64,000 nt of DNA, taken from NCBI GenBank assembly GCA_016893485.2, contig JAFEKX020000001.1, forward strand, positions 9,069,501 to 9,133,500, in the 5' to 3' direction. Below the pieces are notes generated by a model, which saw only the letters and a list, made by a program, of their open reading frames with translations, was not told where the DNA came from and did no database searches. The position numbers were made by a program, and so were the translations under genes. Source of the DNA: Streptomyces sp. P3. GTDB lineage: Bacteria; Actinomycetota; Actinomycetes; Streptomycetales; Streptomycetaceae. Within the stretch, counting starts at the first letter, position 1. Each line of letters opens with the position of its first letter. Positions 49,556 to 59,448 of the stretch are shown here, one piece after another.

Positions 49556-50413
49556 ATGGACACCCGCCGCATCGGTGACGTCGAGGTCAGTGCGATCGGT
49601 CTGGGCGGTATGCCCATGTCGATCGAGGGACGGCCGGACGAGGCCCGCTCCCTCGCGACCATCCACGCCGCGCTCGACGAGGGCGTGACCCTGATCGACA
49701 CCGCGGACGCCTACCACCTGCACGCCGACGAGGTCGGCCACAACGAGACCCTGATCGCCAAGGCCCTCGCCTCGCACGACCGGGGTGCGGACGTTCTGGT
49801 CGCCACCAAGGGCGGCCATCTCCGCCCCGGCGACGGCAGTTGGACCCTGAACGGCAGTCCCGCGTACCTGAAGGAGGCCTGCGAGGCGTCCCTGCGCCGG
49901 CTCGGCGTGGAGGCCATCGGGCTCTACCAGTTCCACCGCCCCGACCCGAAGGTCCCGTACGCGGACTCGGTGGGCGCCGTAAGGGAGTTGCTCGACGAGG
50001 GCAAGATCCGCCTGGCCGGCATCTCGAACGCGAACCCGGAGCAGATCCGGCTGGCCAACGAGATCCTCGACGGCCGCCTGGTCTCCGTGCAGAACCAGTT
50101 CTCCCCGGCCTTCCGCTCCAGCGAGCCGGAGCTGGACCTGTGCGACGAACTCGGCATCGCGTTCCTGCCCTGGAGCCCCCTCGGCGGCATCGCCCGCGCC
50201 GGTGAACTCGGCTCCGCCTACGCTCCGTTCGCCCGCATCGCCGAGCAGCACGGGGTCAGCCCGCAGCGCGTGTGCCTGGCCTGGATGCTCGCCAAGTCGC
50301 CGGTCGTCGTACCGATCCCGGGCGCCAGCCGCCCCGAGACGATCCGCGACTCGGCCGCCGCGTCCGAACTCACCCTCTCCGCCGAGGAGATCGCGGAGCT
50401 GGACGCCGTCTGA
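49556..50413 (+). CDS. Aldo/keto reductase
   Basis: An intact 285-residue reductase of the voltage-gated potassium channel beta/YajO-like group. Tetrad: Asp and Tyr in LIDTADAYHLHADEVGHNE, Lys in LVATKGGH, His in LYQFHRPDP. GISNANPEQIRLA and IPGASRPETIRDSAAA give the cofactor sites. ATG 49556 has a GGAGGAG ribosome site. It differs clearly from the AKR at 11780. Confidence 0.92.
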   Translation: MDTRRIGDVEVSAIGLGGMPMSIEGRPDEARSLATIHAALDEGVTLIDTADAYHLHADEVGHNETLIAKALASHDRGADVLVATKGGHLRPGDGSWTLNGSPAYLKEACEASLRRLGVEAIGLYQFHRPDPKVPYADSVGAVRELLDEGKIRLAGISNANPEQIRLANEILDGRLVSVQNQFSPAFRSSEPELDLCDELGIAFLPWSPLGGIARAGELGSAYAPFARIAEQHGVSPQRVCLAWMLAKSPVVVPIPGASRPETIRDSAAASELTLSAEEIAELDAV

Positions 50414-50456
50414 GCAAGCTGTGACGCCTGAGGTGCCGTGGTGGCGGGCCGGCGTA

Positions 50457-50468
50457 GAAAGCGCTTGC
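50457..50468. promoter_or_regulatory. LacI-like palindrome GAAAGCGCTTGC
   Basis: An 8-bp perfect core (AAGCGCTT) 35 bp before the ABC transporter start. It has the AGCGCT centre of LacI-family operators but different flanks from the GH64 sites. Confidence 0.4.
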
Positions 50469-50502
50469 CCGCCACCCGGTGGCAGAGGAAGGATCACGGC
50501 TC

Positions 50503-52271
50503 ATGGCGTCATCCACGGAGAAACCGCTCGACCACCGCTACCGCGACGAACACCCGATCCGCACCCTTGCCTACCTGTTCCGCGCCGACCGAAGACGACT
50601 GGCCCTGGCCGTCGCCGTGTTCACGGTCAAGCACAGCCCCATCTGGCTGCTCCCGCTGATCACCGCGTCCATCATCGACACGGTCGTCCAGCACCAGCCG
50701 GTCAGCCGCCTCTGGACGAGCACCGGCATCATCCTGTTCATCCTGCTGATCAACTACCCCCTGCACGTGCTCTACGTCCGCCTCCTCTACGGCAGCGTCC
50801 GCCGCATGGGCACCGACCTGCGCTCGGCGCTGTGCACGCGGATGCAGCAGCTCTCCATCGGCTACCACTCCCGGGTGAGCGCCGCCGTCCTCCAGGCCAA
50901 GGTCGTCCGGGACGTGGAGACCGTCGAGCAGATGGTCCAGCAGACCGCCGAGACCGGGCTCGGCGCGATCACCGTCCTCACCGGCGGACTGGTCATCATC
51001 GGCTTCCGCACACCGGAGTTCGTGCCCGTCTTCATCGTGGTCGTGCCGGTCGCCGCGCTCCTCGTCTCCCGGCTGCGGGCCCGGCTGCGCACCCACAACG
51101 AGCACTTCCGCCACGAGGTGGAGACCCTGTCCTCACGCGTGACGGAGATGACCCGCCTCATCCCGGTCACCCGCGCCCACGGCCTGGAGGGCAAGGCGCT
51201 GCGCCGCATGGACGGCACCCTGAGCCGGCTCCTCACCTCCGGCATGCGCCTCGACCTCCTCAACGGCCGTTTCGGCTCGCTGGCCTGGGTCGTCCTGAAC
51301 GTGGTCGGCGTCCTCGTCCTCGCCGGCGCGGCCCTCGTGTCGTACTACGGCGTCTGGGGCGTCACCGTGGGCGACGTCGTCATGCTGAGCGCCTTCCTGA
51401 CCACGCTCACCAACTCCACCACCACCCTCACGAGCCTGGCGCCGGTCATCACCAAGGGCCTGGAATCGGTCCGTTCGGTCGGCGAGGTGCTCCAGGCACC
51501 CGAGTTGGAGGACAACGAGGGCAGGAGCGAGGTCACCGAGGTACGCGGAGCCGTCACCTTCCAGCACGTCGGCCTCTCCTATGACGACGAACTCCGGCCC
51601 GCCGTACACGACTTCACGCTCACCGTCGAACCCGGCGAGACGATCGCCCTCGTCGGCGCGTCCGGCGCGGGCAAGTCCACCGTGCTCAACCTCGTCATCG
51701 GCTTCATCCGTCCCACCACCGGCCAACTGCTGCTCGACGGCACCGACATGAACACCCTCGACCTGCGCACGTACCGCCGCTTCGTCTCGGTCGTCCCCAG
51801 GAGTCGATCCTCTTCGACGGCACGATCCACGACAACGTGGCCTACGGCATGGACGACGCCGACGAGGAGGCGGTCCGCACGGCACTGCGCGACGCCAACG
51901 CCCTCGAGTTCGTCGAGAAGTTGCCGCGAGGGGTGGAGACCCTGGTCGGCGAGCGCGGGGCCCGGCTCTCCGGTGGCCAGCGTCAACGCCTCGCCATCGC
52001 ACGGGCGTTGATCCGTGACCCCAAGGTGTTGATCCTGGACGAGGCGACCTCGGCGCTGGACACCCGCTCGGAGGCCCTCGTCCAGCAGGCGCTCGCGCGG
52101 CTGCTGCGCGGTCGGACGACCTTCGTGGTCGCGCACCGGCTGTCCACCGTCCGGAGCGCGGACCGGATCGTGGTGATGGGCGACGGAGAGATCCTGGAGG
52201 TCGGCACGCACGACGAACTCCTGCGCCGGGGCGGGGCGTACACGGCACTGCACAGCGGGCAGGTCGCCTGA
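50503..52271 (+). CDS. ABC exporter, fused permease and ATPase
   Basis: About 590 residues. The membrane domain has six helices (LALAVAVFTVKHSPIWLLPL, GIILFILLINYPLHVLYV, ITVLTGGLVIIGF, VPVFIVVVPVAALLV, VVLNVVGVLVLAGAALV, and one more). The ATPase has Walker A VGASGAGKSTVLN, signature RLSGGQRQRLAIARAL, Walker B VLILDEATSALD and the switch His in VVAHRLSTV. One base is missing near 51800, just before the Q loop (QESILFDGTI). ATG 50503 fits better than GTG 50479. A single half-transporter gene, so a homodimer; cargo unknown. Confidence 0.92.
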
Positions 52272-52378
52272 GTTCATACCGACAGCGTTGTGTCAAGGGT
52301 GCATCGGTGTGTCGTATTCGTGCGCTTGGTCCGGCGCCGGCCGGGCACACGGAGGGAAAGTCGAGAAAGGGGCGCTCC

Positions 52379-52621
52379 GTGCTGGTGCCGGACCCGAAGG
52401 TCGTCAGGAAACTGCTCACCCGGTACGCGGTGCTGCGTATCTCCGAGGCGGAGAGGCAACATCCTCAGGCGGCGGCCGAGTTGAACGACGTCGTCTACAC
52501 CCTCTGCGTGATGATGGGCACCACCGGCATCCGGGAGGCCATCGTCAAGGCGGACGCCCTGCTGGCGGCGGCACGCAGCACCCCGAAGACCGTGATCGCG
52601 GAGGGCCGCGCCGCCGCTTAG
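52379..52621 (+). CDS. DUF5133 small protein
   Basis: 80 residues, starting GTG 52379 as VLVPDPKVVRKLLTRYAVLR, the hallmark start of the DUF5133 family, then ELNDVVYTLCVMMGTTGIRE and ADALLAAARS. All-helical and soluble. The family is nearly restricted to Streptomyces and relatives; no function is known. It ends 5 bp from the convergent regulator gene. Confidence 0.85.
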   Translation: MLVPDPKVVRKLLTRYAVLRISEAERQHPQAAAELNDVVYTLCVMMGTTGIREAIVKADALLAAARSTPKTVIAEGRAAA

Positions 52622-52626
52622 GTCGG

Positions 52627-53593
52627 TCAGGACGGCGTCACCCCGGCGAGCGGCCTGCCGTGGAACGCCGAGCGGTAGGCCTGCGGACTGGTGCCGACGA
52701 CCCGGCGGAAGCGCTCGCGGAACGCGGTGGGGAGCCGAACCCGGCCTGCTGGGCGATGCGTTCGACGGTGTGGTCGCTGTTCTCCAGCAGATACTGGGCC
52801 CGCCGCACGCGGGCCCGCAGCAGCCACTGGAGCGGGGTGCTGCCCGTCTGTTCGCGGAAGCGGCGGCTGAACGTCCGCTCGCTCATGCCCGATCGGGCCG
52901 CCAGTGCGCCGAGGGTGATCTCGTGCGAGAGGTTGTCCTCGATCCACCGGAGAAGCGGTTCGAGGGTCGAGCCCTGTGGGACGGGCGGATGCCGGTGGAC
53001 GATGAACTGGGCCTGCCCGCCCTCGCGTTCGAGCGGCATGACCGACAGCCGGGCCGCGTCCGCGGCGACCGCCGAGCCGTAGTCCCGCCGGATCAGGTGC
53101 AGACACAGGTCGAGCCCTGCTGCGGCTCCGGCCGAGGTGAGGATCTGGCCGTTGTCGACGTACAGCACGTCCGGCTGCACCTCGACCAACGGGTAGGTGC
53201 GGGCGAGCAGTTCGGCGGCGACCCAGTGCGTGGTGGCGCGCAGCCCGTCCAGCAGCCCGGCCTCGGCCAGCACGAAGGCGCCCACGCAGATGGACACGAT
53301 CCGGGTCCCGGCCGCTGCCGCCTCCCGCAGCGCCGCCAGCACCCGGGCTGAGGGCGGCGCGGCCCGCCCGAGCGGCCCGGCACGATGACGGTGTCGGCGT
53401 CCGCCAGCGCTTCGAGCCCGTGGTCGACCCGCAGGGCGAACCCGTCCGTCCGCACCTCCGGCGTCTCACCGCACACCCGCACCCGGTAGGCACTCCGCCC
53501 GTCCGGCAGCCGTGTACGGCCGAACACCTCCATCGGTGTCGCCATGTCGAACGGCACCACGTGGTCGAGGGCGAGGATCGCGACGGTGTGCAT
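52627..53593 (-). CDS. GlxA family regulator (DJ-1/PfpI plus AraC)
   Basis: About 322 residues. The N-terminal DJ-1/PfpI domain begins HTVAILALDHVVPFDMATPM and has TRIVSICVGAFVLAEAGLLD with the nucleophile-elbow Cys. The C-terminal AraC domain has two helix-turn-helix units: ITLGALAARSGMSERTFSRR and HTVERIAQQAGFGSPTAFRE. ATG 53593 gives the canonical family N-terminus. Slips near 53372 and 52733. Regulators of this type often control catabolism of nitrogen compounds. Confidence 0.88.
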
Positions 53594-53737
53594 GAACACC
53601 ACGATAGGCGGATTCCCGCCACACGTGTGACACGGGCTTTCGTCACCATGCACTGTTCAGGGCTCGTGGCGAGAATCCGTCGGAAGCTGTCGTTTCAGCC
53701 CCTGTGTTCCCGCACCGGACGTCCCTAGCCTGGGCCG

Positions 53738-54204
53738 GTGACCAAGATCCTTCTCACTCTGCACGTCCTCGCCGCCATCGTCGCGGTCGGCCCCGTCACC
53801 GTCGCGGCCAGCATGTTCCCGCCGGCGGCCGCCGCGCCCTCACGGGCCCGGAAGGACCCGACGCGGGCGTGACGACCGTACGACTGCTGCACCGCATCTG
53901 CCGGATCTACGGCGCGGTCGGACTGGCGGTGCCCCTCTTCGGCTTCGCGACCGCCTCCGCCATGGGCGTCCTGGGCAGCGGCTGGCTCATCGCCTCCATC
54001 ACGCTCACCGCGGTCGCGGCCGGCATCCTGATCGCCTTCGTGCTGCCGCGTCAGGACGAACTCCTGGAGCAACTCGGGGCGCAGACACCCGTGGAGCGTT
54101 CCGGAACCGTTCAACTCGCCATGTTCACCGGCATCTTCAACCTCCTGTGGGCCACCGTCACCGTCCTCATGATCATTCGCCCGGGCTCGACCACGGGCGC
54201 CTGA
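53738..54204 (+). CDS. DUF2269-like membrane protein
   Basis: About 155 residues with four predicted helices: TKILLTLHVLAAIVAVGPVT, GAVGLAVPLFGFATASAMG, LIASITLTAVAAGILIAFVL and LAMFTGIFNLLWATVTVLMI. GTG 53738 has almost no leader (TAGCCT -10-like sequence 7 bp before), so it may be leaderless. One base is missing near 53828. Converges with the phosphatase gene, 4 bp apart. Confidence 0.72.
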
Positions 54205-54208
54205 CCGG

Positions 54209-56245
54209 TCAGCCGGTGACGCGGACCAGGAGGAGTGCCACGTCGTCGTCGGGCTCCGGGCGCAGCGCGTTGAGCAGCATGTCGCTGGTCTGCTCCAGGG
54301 GGCGGCGGGAACTCTGCAACAGCCGTGTCAGCGCGAGCAGTCCGACGTCGATGGACTCGCCCCGGTTCTCCACCAGACCGTCGGAGTACAGGGCGAGCAA
54401 CGCGCCCGTGGTGAAGTCGACTTGGGCGGTCCCGAACGCCACCCCGCCGACGCCGAGCGGGACTCCGCCGGGGATGTCGAGGAGCTCCGCCGCGCCGTCG
54501 GGGCGGATCAGGACGGGCGGCAGGTGCCCGGCGCTGGACAGTTCGCAGGTGCCGCGCCCGAGGTCGACGACGCCGTACGCGCAGGTGGCGATGGCGTCGC
54601 CGAGGGACCCTGTGAGGTCGTCGAGGTGGTGCAGCAACTCGGCCGGGGAGGTCGAGTCGGGCCAGTGCGCGGGTCGCGGTGCTCAACTGCCCCATGATGG
54701 CGGCGGCTTGGACCCCCTTGCCCATCACGTCGCCGACGACGAGCCCGGTACGGCCCGGCCCCAGCGGCAGCACGTCGTACCAGTCGCCCCCGACCTCGCT
54801 CAGCGCCGGCAGATAGCGGGCCGCGATGTCGAGCCCCGCCTGCTGGGCCGGGGCGGGTGGCAGCAGGCTCCGCTGGAGGGTCAGCGCGGTGGTGCGCTCG
54901 CGGCCGTAGAGACGGGCGTTGTCGATGCAGATCGCGGCGCGCGCGGCCAGTTCCGAGGCGAGGACGCGGTCCTGTTCGTCGAAGGGGCGCTCGTTGACCG
55001 TGCGGTAGAGGCTCAGCGTGCCCAGCACCTCGCCGCGGGCCATCAGCGGGACGGCGAGATAGGAGTGGACGCCCGCCGTCCGCAGGGTCTGCGCGGCGCG
55101 GCCGTCCCGGGCGATGCGGCGCATCGTCGGCGGGTCCACCCGCTCGACCAGGATGGGTCCGGCCTCGCGGACGCAGCGGGTGATGATGCGGTTGGGGCCG
55201 TAGGTGGCCAACTCGCCCACCGGGTCCGCCGCGTGGATCGCGTCGGTCAGATAGCCGGCCGCGACCGCCAGCGCGCGGAACTCCACCTGCGCGTCCTCGG
55301 TCACCGGGGTGATCGTGCCGTCCGTGACGACGGATTCCAGTACGTCGACGGCGGCCAGGTCGGCCACATGCGGTACGGCGACGTCGGCCAGTTCCCGCGC
55401 GGTCTGCTGGAGGTCGAGCGTCGTCCCGATCCGCACCCCGGCCTCCGCGACGACGGACAGGTGCTGGCGCGCCTGCGCGACCTCGGCCGCCGCCTGCTCC
55501 CGCTCGGTCACGTCCAGGACGGCCATCGCCAGTCCGAGGACCCGGCCCTGCGCGTCCTCGATGCGGTGGTACGACTCCGAGTACGCCCGGTCCACGATGT
55601 CGGCCGCCGTCCGGCCCACGGTCTGCTGGTCGAGCAGCGGCTTGCCGGTGATCAGCACGTGCCGCATGCGCGACTCGATGGCCGCCACGTCCAGGCCGGG
55701 CAGCACCTCACCGACCCGGCGCCCGATGACCTGCTCCTCGGGCACGCCGTTGATGTGCTCCAGGGCCGGGTTCACCGCGACCCACCGCAGGTCGGTGTCG
55801 AACACCGCGATGCCGACCGGCGTCTGCCGCACCAGGCTGTGGGACAGAGCGAGGTCCCGCTCCACCCCTCGTACGGTCGTGGCGTCCGCCGCCAGTCCCA
55901 GCAGATGCGGCTGACCGTGGCTGTCGCGCAGCCGCATCGTGCGGAACTCCACCGGCCGTTCCGTACCGTCCCGGTGCAGCAGCGGGAAGACCCCGGCCCA
56001 GCGGGCGCCCGTACCGACCTGGGCGAACAGCTCACGCGCCCTGACCCGGTCGTCGGGCGAGACCAGCAGCCGGTCCGCGCGCTGGGTCAGCGCCTCCTCG
56101 GGGAGTAGCCGAGCAACTGCTCCGCCTCGGGGCTCCACAGGGTGATGTATCCGCCGGCGTCCAGGACCACGGCCGCGACCCGCAGCAGGTCCAGCAGCCC
56201 ACCCGGGGCGGCCGAGACACCGTCCCCGGCACCGTACGCGTCCAT
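54209..56245 (-). CDS. PAS-PAS-GAF-SpoIIE phosphatase
   Basis: About 680 residues. PAS 1: LRVAAVVLDAGGYITLWSPE; PAS 2: VGIAVFDTDLRWVAVNPALE; GAF: HSYLAVPLMARGEVLGTLSL to AAICIDNARLYG; phosphatase: GGDWYDVLPLGPGRTGLVVG, DVMGKGVQAAAIMGQLS, SSAGHLPPVLIRPDG and EPDDDVALLLVRV with metal-binding Asp residues. Slips near 56104 and 54657. ATG 56245 has a GGAAGGAG ribosome site. It resembles the protein at 8855 but lacks the HATPase domain. Likely dephosphorylates an anti-anti-sigma factor. Confidence 0.9.
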
Positions 56246-56443
56246 CCCAGCCGCTCCTTCCGGCGCGGCACGGCACCGCCAAGATCCGTACCACGGGTCA
56301 TCCGATTACGGCACAGCCCGGGCGACGGGGCAACACCATGGGCGGCGAACAGGGAGGGGGCCGGATGGAGCACACGCCCGCGCGGGCACCGGCGGGTCCC
56401 CGGATTCTGGTCGTGCCCTGACCCCACTGCCCCAGGACACTCC

Positions 56444-57600
56444 ATGCCCCTCCCGCTCCGCCTCGTCTCCCTCCTGGTCGCCACCTGCGTGGGCGCCCTC
56501 GTCCCCGCCTCACCCGCCGCGGCCGACGACCACTCGCTCCAGCGCGGCCTCGACGCACTGGTCGCGGCCCCGGCGGCCCGCCCGGCGTGATCGTCGTCCT
56601 CCGCGACGGCGACCACCAGCGCGTCCTGAGCGCCGGCACCGCCGACATCACCACCGGCCGCCCCCTCGCACCGGACGACCACACCCGGACCGCCAGCACC
56701 AGCAAGGCGTTCAGCGGAGCGGTGGCCCTGAGCCTCGTACGGGAGCACCGGCTCTCCCTCGACGACACGATCGGCACCCGGCTGCCCCACCTGCCCCGGG
56801 CCTGGCGGAAGGCGACCCTGCGCCAGCTGCTCCAACACACCAGCGGCCTCCCGGACTTCAGCGAGAGCACCCGCTTCCGCAGCATCATCCAGGCCGACCC
56901 GCACCATCACTTCGACTCCCGGCGCCTGCTCGACTTCGTGGCGGGCGAGCCGCTGCGCTTCACGCCGGGCTCGCAGTACCGCTACTCCAACTCCGACAAC
57001 ATCGCCGTAGCGCTGATGGCCGAGGCGGCGACCGGCGTGCGCTACGAGGACCTGCTGCGCCGGGACGTGTACAAGCCGCTGGGGCTGCGCGACACGAGCC
57101 TGCCGCAGGGGTACGAGATGCCCGAGCCGTACATGCACGGCTACGTGGTCGGCGATCCGGCCGGGCCCGTGGACGTCAGCGAGGCGATCGGCATGTCGGG
57201 CGTGTGGGCCTCGGGCGGGATCACCTCCTCGCCCCGCGACCTGGCCGCGTTCATCAGCGGCTACGCCGCCGGGGCCCTCACCTCGAAGGCCGTCGTACGG
57301 GAGCAACGGCACTGGATCCCCGGCGCCTCCGAACCGGCGGGCCCCGGCCGCAACAGCGCCGGACTCGCCCTCTTCCGGTACGACACCAAATGTGGGGTCG
57401 TACTCGGACATACCGGGAACACTCTCGGTTACACACAGTTGATCGCGGCGACCCCCGACGGCCGGCGGGCGCTCACTTTCTCATTGACAACTCAGGTGAA
57501 TCAGGCGGGGAACCCGGAACTGCTGGCCTCAGTGCGCGCAGTCGAGGAGGACGCCGTGTGCAGCCTCCTCGGGACATACGGGGCGGGGCGCCACTCCTGA
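56444..57600 (+). CDS. Secreted serine hydrolase (beta-lactamase/DD-peptidase fold)
   Basis: About 386 residues. Signal peptide PLPLRLVSLLVATCVGALVP ending at AAADD. The nucleophile motif is TASTSKAFSG (SxxK), the second motif YRYSNSDNIAV (YxN), and the third LGHTGNTLGYT (HTG). One base is lost near 56578. These class C-like proteins act as D-Ala-D-Ala carboxypeptidases or esterases. It converges with tgmB, 39 bp apart; a role in the RiPP pathway is possible but the orientation does not support co-transcription. Confidence 0.9.
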
Positions 57601-57639
57601 CCCGGTGCGCGCGCCCCGCCTCAGATGAACCGTTACTGC

Positions 57640-58624
57640 TCAAGTGGCCGCGCTGTCCGACCCGTTGACGAGTTCCTCCCGCTCCGAGGCGGCGGGCAGC
57701 GCGAGCCACTCCGCGATCGTCCGCGCGATCGGCTGGCCCGTCTCCGCCTCGACGAAGCCGAACTGGCCCGACTGATTGCACTCCAGGAACCACCAGGTCC
57801 CGTCGGCGTCCTCGGCGAAGTCGAAGGCGCCGTAGGCCAGTTCGGCTTCCCGCATGTACGTCAGGACGGCCTCGGCGACGCGCGGCGGGACCTCGGCGGG
57901 GTGCCACGGCTGCGCGGAGGTGGTGAAACGGACGTCGACCTCGCCGGGGTCGGCGTCCGGCGCGGTCGCCGTGCGGGCGGCGAGCATCCGGTCGCCCACC
58001 ACGGTGAGCCGGATGTCCGCGCGCTTGGCCACCCGGCGCTGGAGCAGCGTCGGCCCGAAGGCGACGGCGGAGAAGTCGGTGTCCGGCGCGACCCGGCTCG
58101 TCGGCACCGCCCGGGGCGGATCCTGCGGATGGGCACCGGAGACCGGCTTGACCACCAGGTCCGGGAAGCGTCGCGAGAACTCGCGGGCGGCCTGCGGGAA
58201 CGTGGTGATGAGCGTGGCCGGCACGGGCAGTCCGCTCTGCTGGGCGAGCCGTAGCTGCCACGGCTTGTGGCGGGCGCGTCGGGACGCGTCGGGGTGGTTC
58301 ATCCAGCGGGCGCCGGAGCCGCGGAGCATGCCGTAGAGCGCCTGCGAGGCCTCCTCGGTGAGCCATGCGGAGGGCTGGGGCGCACGGGTCGCCGGGGTGC
58401 CCGGTCTGCGCACCCAGATGGACCGCAGTCCGCTCACGCTCACCAGCCGCCCCCGGCGGACAGATGACCACGGAAGGCTCCGTGCACGTACTCCCGGACA
58501 GCGCGACCCCGCCGGTGAGGTCGGCGGGATCGATCCGGACCACGGGGACGCCGGACGCGTGCAGGTGGACCACCACCATGTCCGCCGTGACGTCCTCTTC
58601 GCAGGTAAGGACCAGGACGGTCAT
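57640..58624 (-). CDS. tgmB: ATP-grasp RiPP maturase (SAV_5884 family)
   Basis: About 328 residues. N-terminal preATP-grasp part: MTVLVLTCEEDVTADMVVVH, VVRIDPADL, then SIWVRRPGTP. ATP-grasp core: NHPDASRRARHKPWQLRLAQ, DLVVKPVSGAHPQ (ATP-binding Lys), FGPTLLQRRVAKRADIRLTV (recognition and Arg), and WWFLECNQSGQFGFVEAE (metal-binding Glu and Asn). It matches the maturases that form ester or amide links between precursor side chains. It lies 16 bp after the precursor gene. Bases are missing near 58515 and 58452. No methyltransferase gene follows. Confidence 0.88.
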
Positions 58625-58640
58625 TTTCGTCGTTCCGTGT

Positions 58641-58832
58641 TCAGTCGTCGAAGTGAGTCTTCGATCCCGCGGTGGACGTCGTGGTCCCCAGTTCTCTCAG
58701 CAGAGCGAGATCATGGGCGGCGACCCGTCCGTCGGCGAGCACGTTCAACTGCAGTCCGGAGTCGTAGCTGTACGGAGCGGTGAACTCCAACTGTGCTGCC
58801 GGGCGAGCGTAGTTGAGCGCGAACGGTTGCAT
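58641..58832 (-). CDS. tgmA: ATP-grasp-modified RiPP precursor peptide
   Basis: A 63-residue precursor. The leader MQPFALNYARPAAQLE is the conserved recognition part of this family (PFALNYARP), followed by YSYDSGLQLNVLADGRVAAH. The core at the C-terminus is TTTSTAGSKTH followed by FDD (residues 50-63): a row of Thr/Ser hydroxyl donors and two terminal Asp acceptors, which suits side-chain ester formation by the ATP-grasp enzyme. GAGGGAGAG ribosome site. A Lys in the core could instead form an amide. Intact reading frame in a region where many genes show slips. Confidence 0.92.
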   Translation of the reverse strand: MQPFALNYARPAAQLEFTAPYSYDSGLQLNVLADGRVAAHDLALLRELGTTTSTAGSKTHFDD

Positions 58833-58920
58833 CGTCTCTCCCTCGTCGGTACTGCCTCGTGCAAGCGGTGGCCACCCTGCGAGGTCGCTTGGCCCGCTGA
58901 CTTCCGTCTGCTTCCAGAGA

Positions 58921-58974
58921 CTTATACGAATCGAACGAGTGATTGGTTTCCTTACTCTCCGTAGTCAAAGTAAG
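58921..58974 (-). promoter_or_regulatory. Possible tgmAB promoter region
   Basis: An AT-rich stretch 90-140 bp before tgmA. Read on the minus strand it has TATAAG (58921-58926) as a -10 candidate and GGAAAC (58946-58951) at a 19-bp spacing as a -35 candidate of the ECF-sigma type. CTTAC (58951-58955) and GTAAG (58970-58974) form a small inverted pair just upstream. Confidence 0.35.
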
Positions 58975-58995
58975 GAGCGCGCCACGCTTGCGGGG

Positions 58996-59292
58996 TCAGT
59001 CGAGCTCGCCCGGCAGTTCCTTCTCCTGCTCGCCGAGGGAGTTGCGCATCGTGCGAAGAGCGAGGAGGAGCACGGCGATGTCGTCCAGATAGACGGGGTC
59101 GGGCATCAGGTCGGTCGGCAGTACGAAGTACAGGACGGCACCCCAGAAAACCCACTTGGGGCCGGTGGGAAGCCCTGCGCGCCGCATCGAGCGCCGGGTG
59201 CGCACGAGCCGCACAAACACTCCGAAGGCCACGGCGAGCAGCAGCACCGCGAGCACAGCGACGATGACGATCACGGTCGTGGTCGAGTCCAC
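58996..59292 (-). CDS. DUF1232 (YkvA-like) membrane protein
   Basis: 98 residues. One N-terminal helix (VIVIVAVLAVLLLAVAFGVF), a basic linker, then the DUF1232 core FWGAVLYFVLPTDLMPDPVY followed by LDDIAVLLLALRTM; the PxDLxPD motif is diagnostic. GTG 59292 with an AAAGGGG ribosome site. Function unknown in any organism. Same strand as tgmAB but upstream, separated by 160 bp with its own promoter-like DNA. Confidence 0.88.
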   Translation of the reverse strand: MDSTTTVIVIVAVLAVLLLAVAFGVFVRLVRTRRSMRRAGLPTGPKWVFWGAVLYFVLPTDLMPDPVYLDDIAVLLLALRTMRNSLGEQEKELPGELD

Positions 59293-59448
59293 TGGCGCCC
59301 CTTTTTCCGGTCCGGCCACACGGCATGTGCCCTATCCGGATGCCCTGTTACGGCCCCGGTATTGCCGACGAGGGGAACATCACACCCGAACGCCTCGAAG
59401 AGTCTTGACAGTCGTTGGCCCCGCGTCAGGCACTGGTACTTTTTCACC

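Noticed and set aside
52379..52621. Longer start for the DUF5133 gene at 52307
   Set aside because: The family begins at VLVPDPK; the extra 24 residues are unlike the family, and GTG 52379 has its own AAAGGGG ribosome site.
56444..57600. Serine hydrolase as part of the RiPP locus
   Set aside because: It has a signal peptide and points towards tgmB from the other strand, so it is not co-transcribed; proximity alone is weak evidence.
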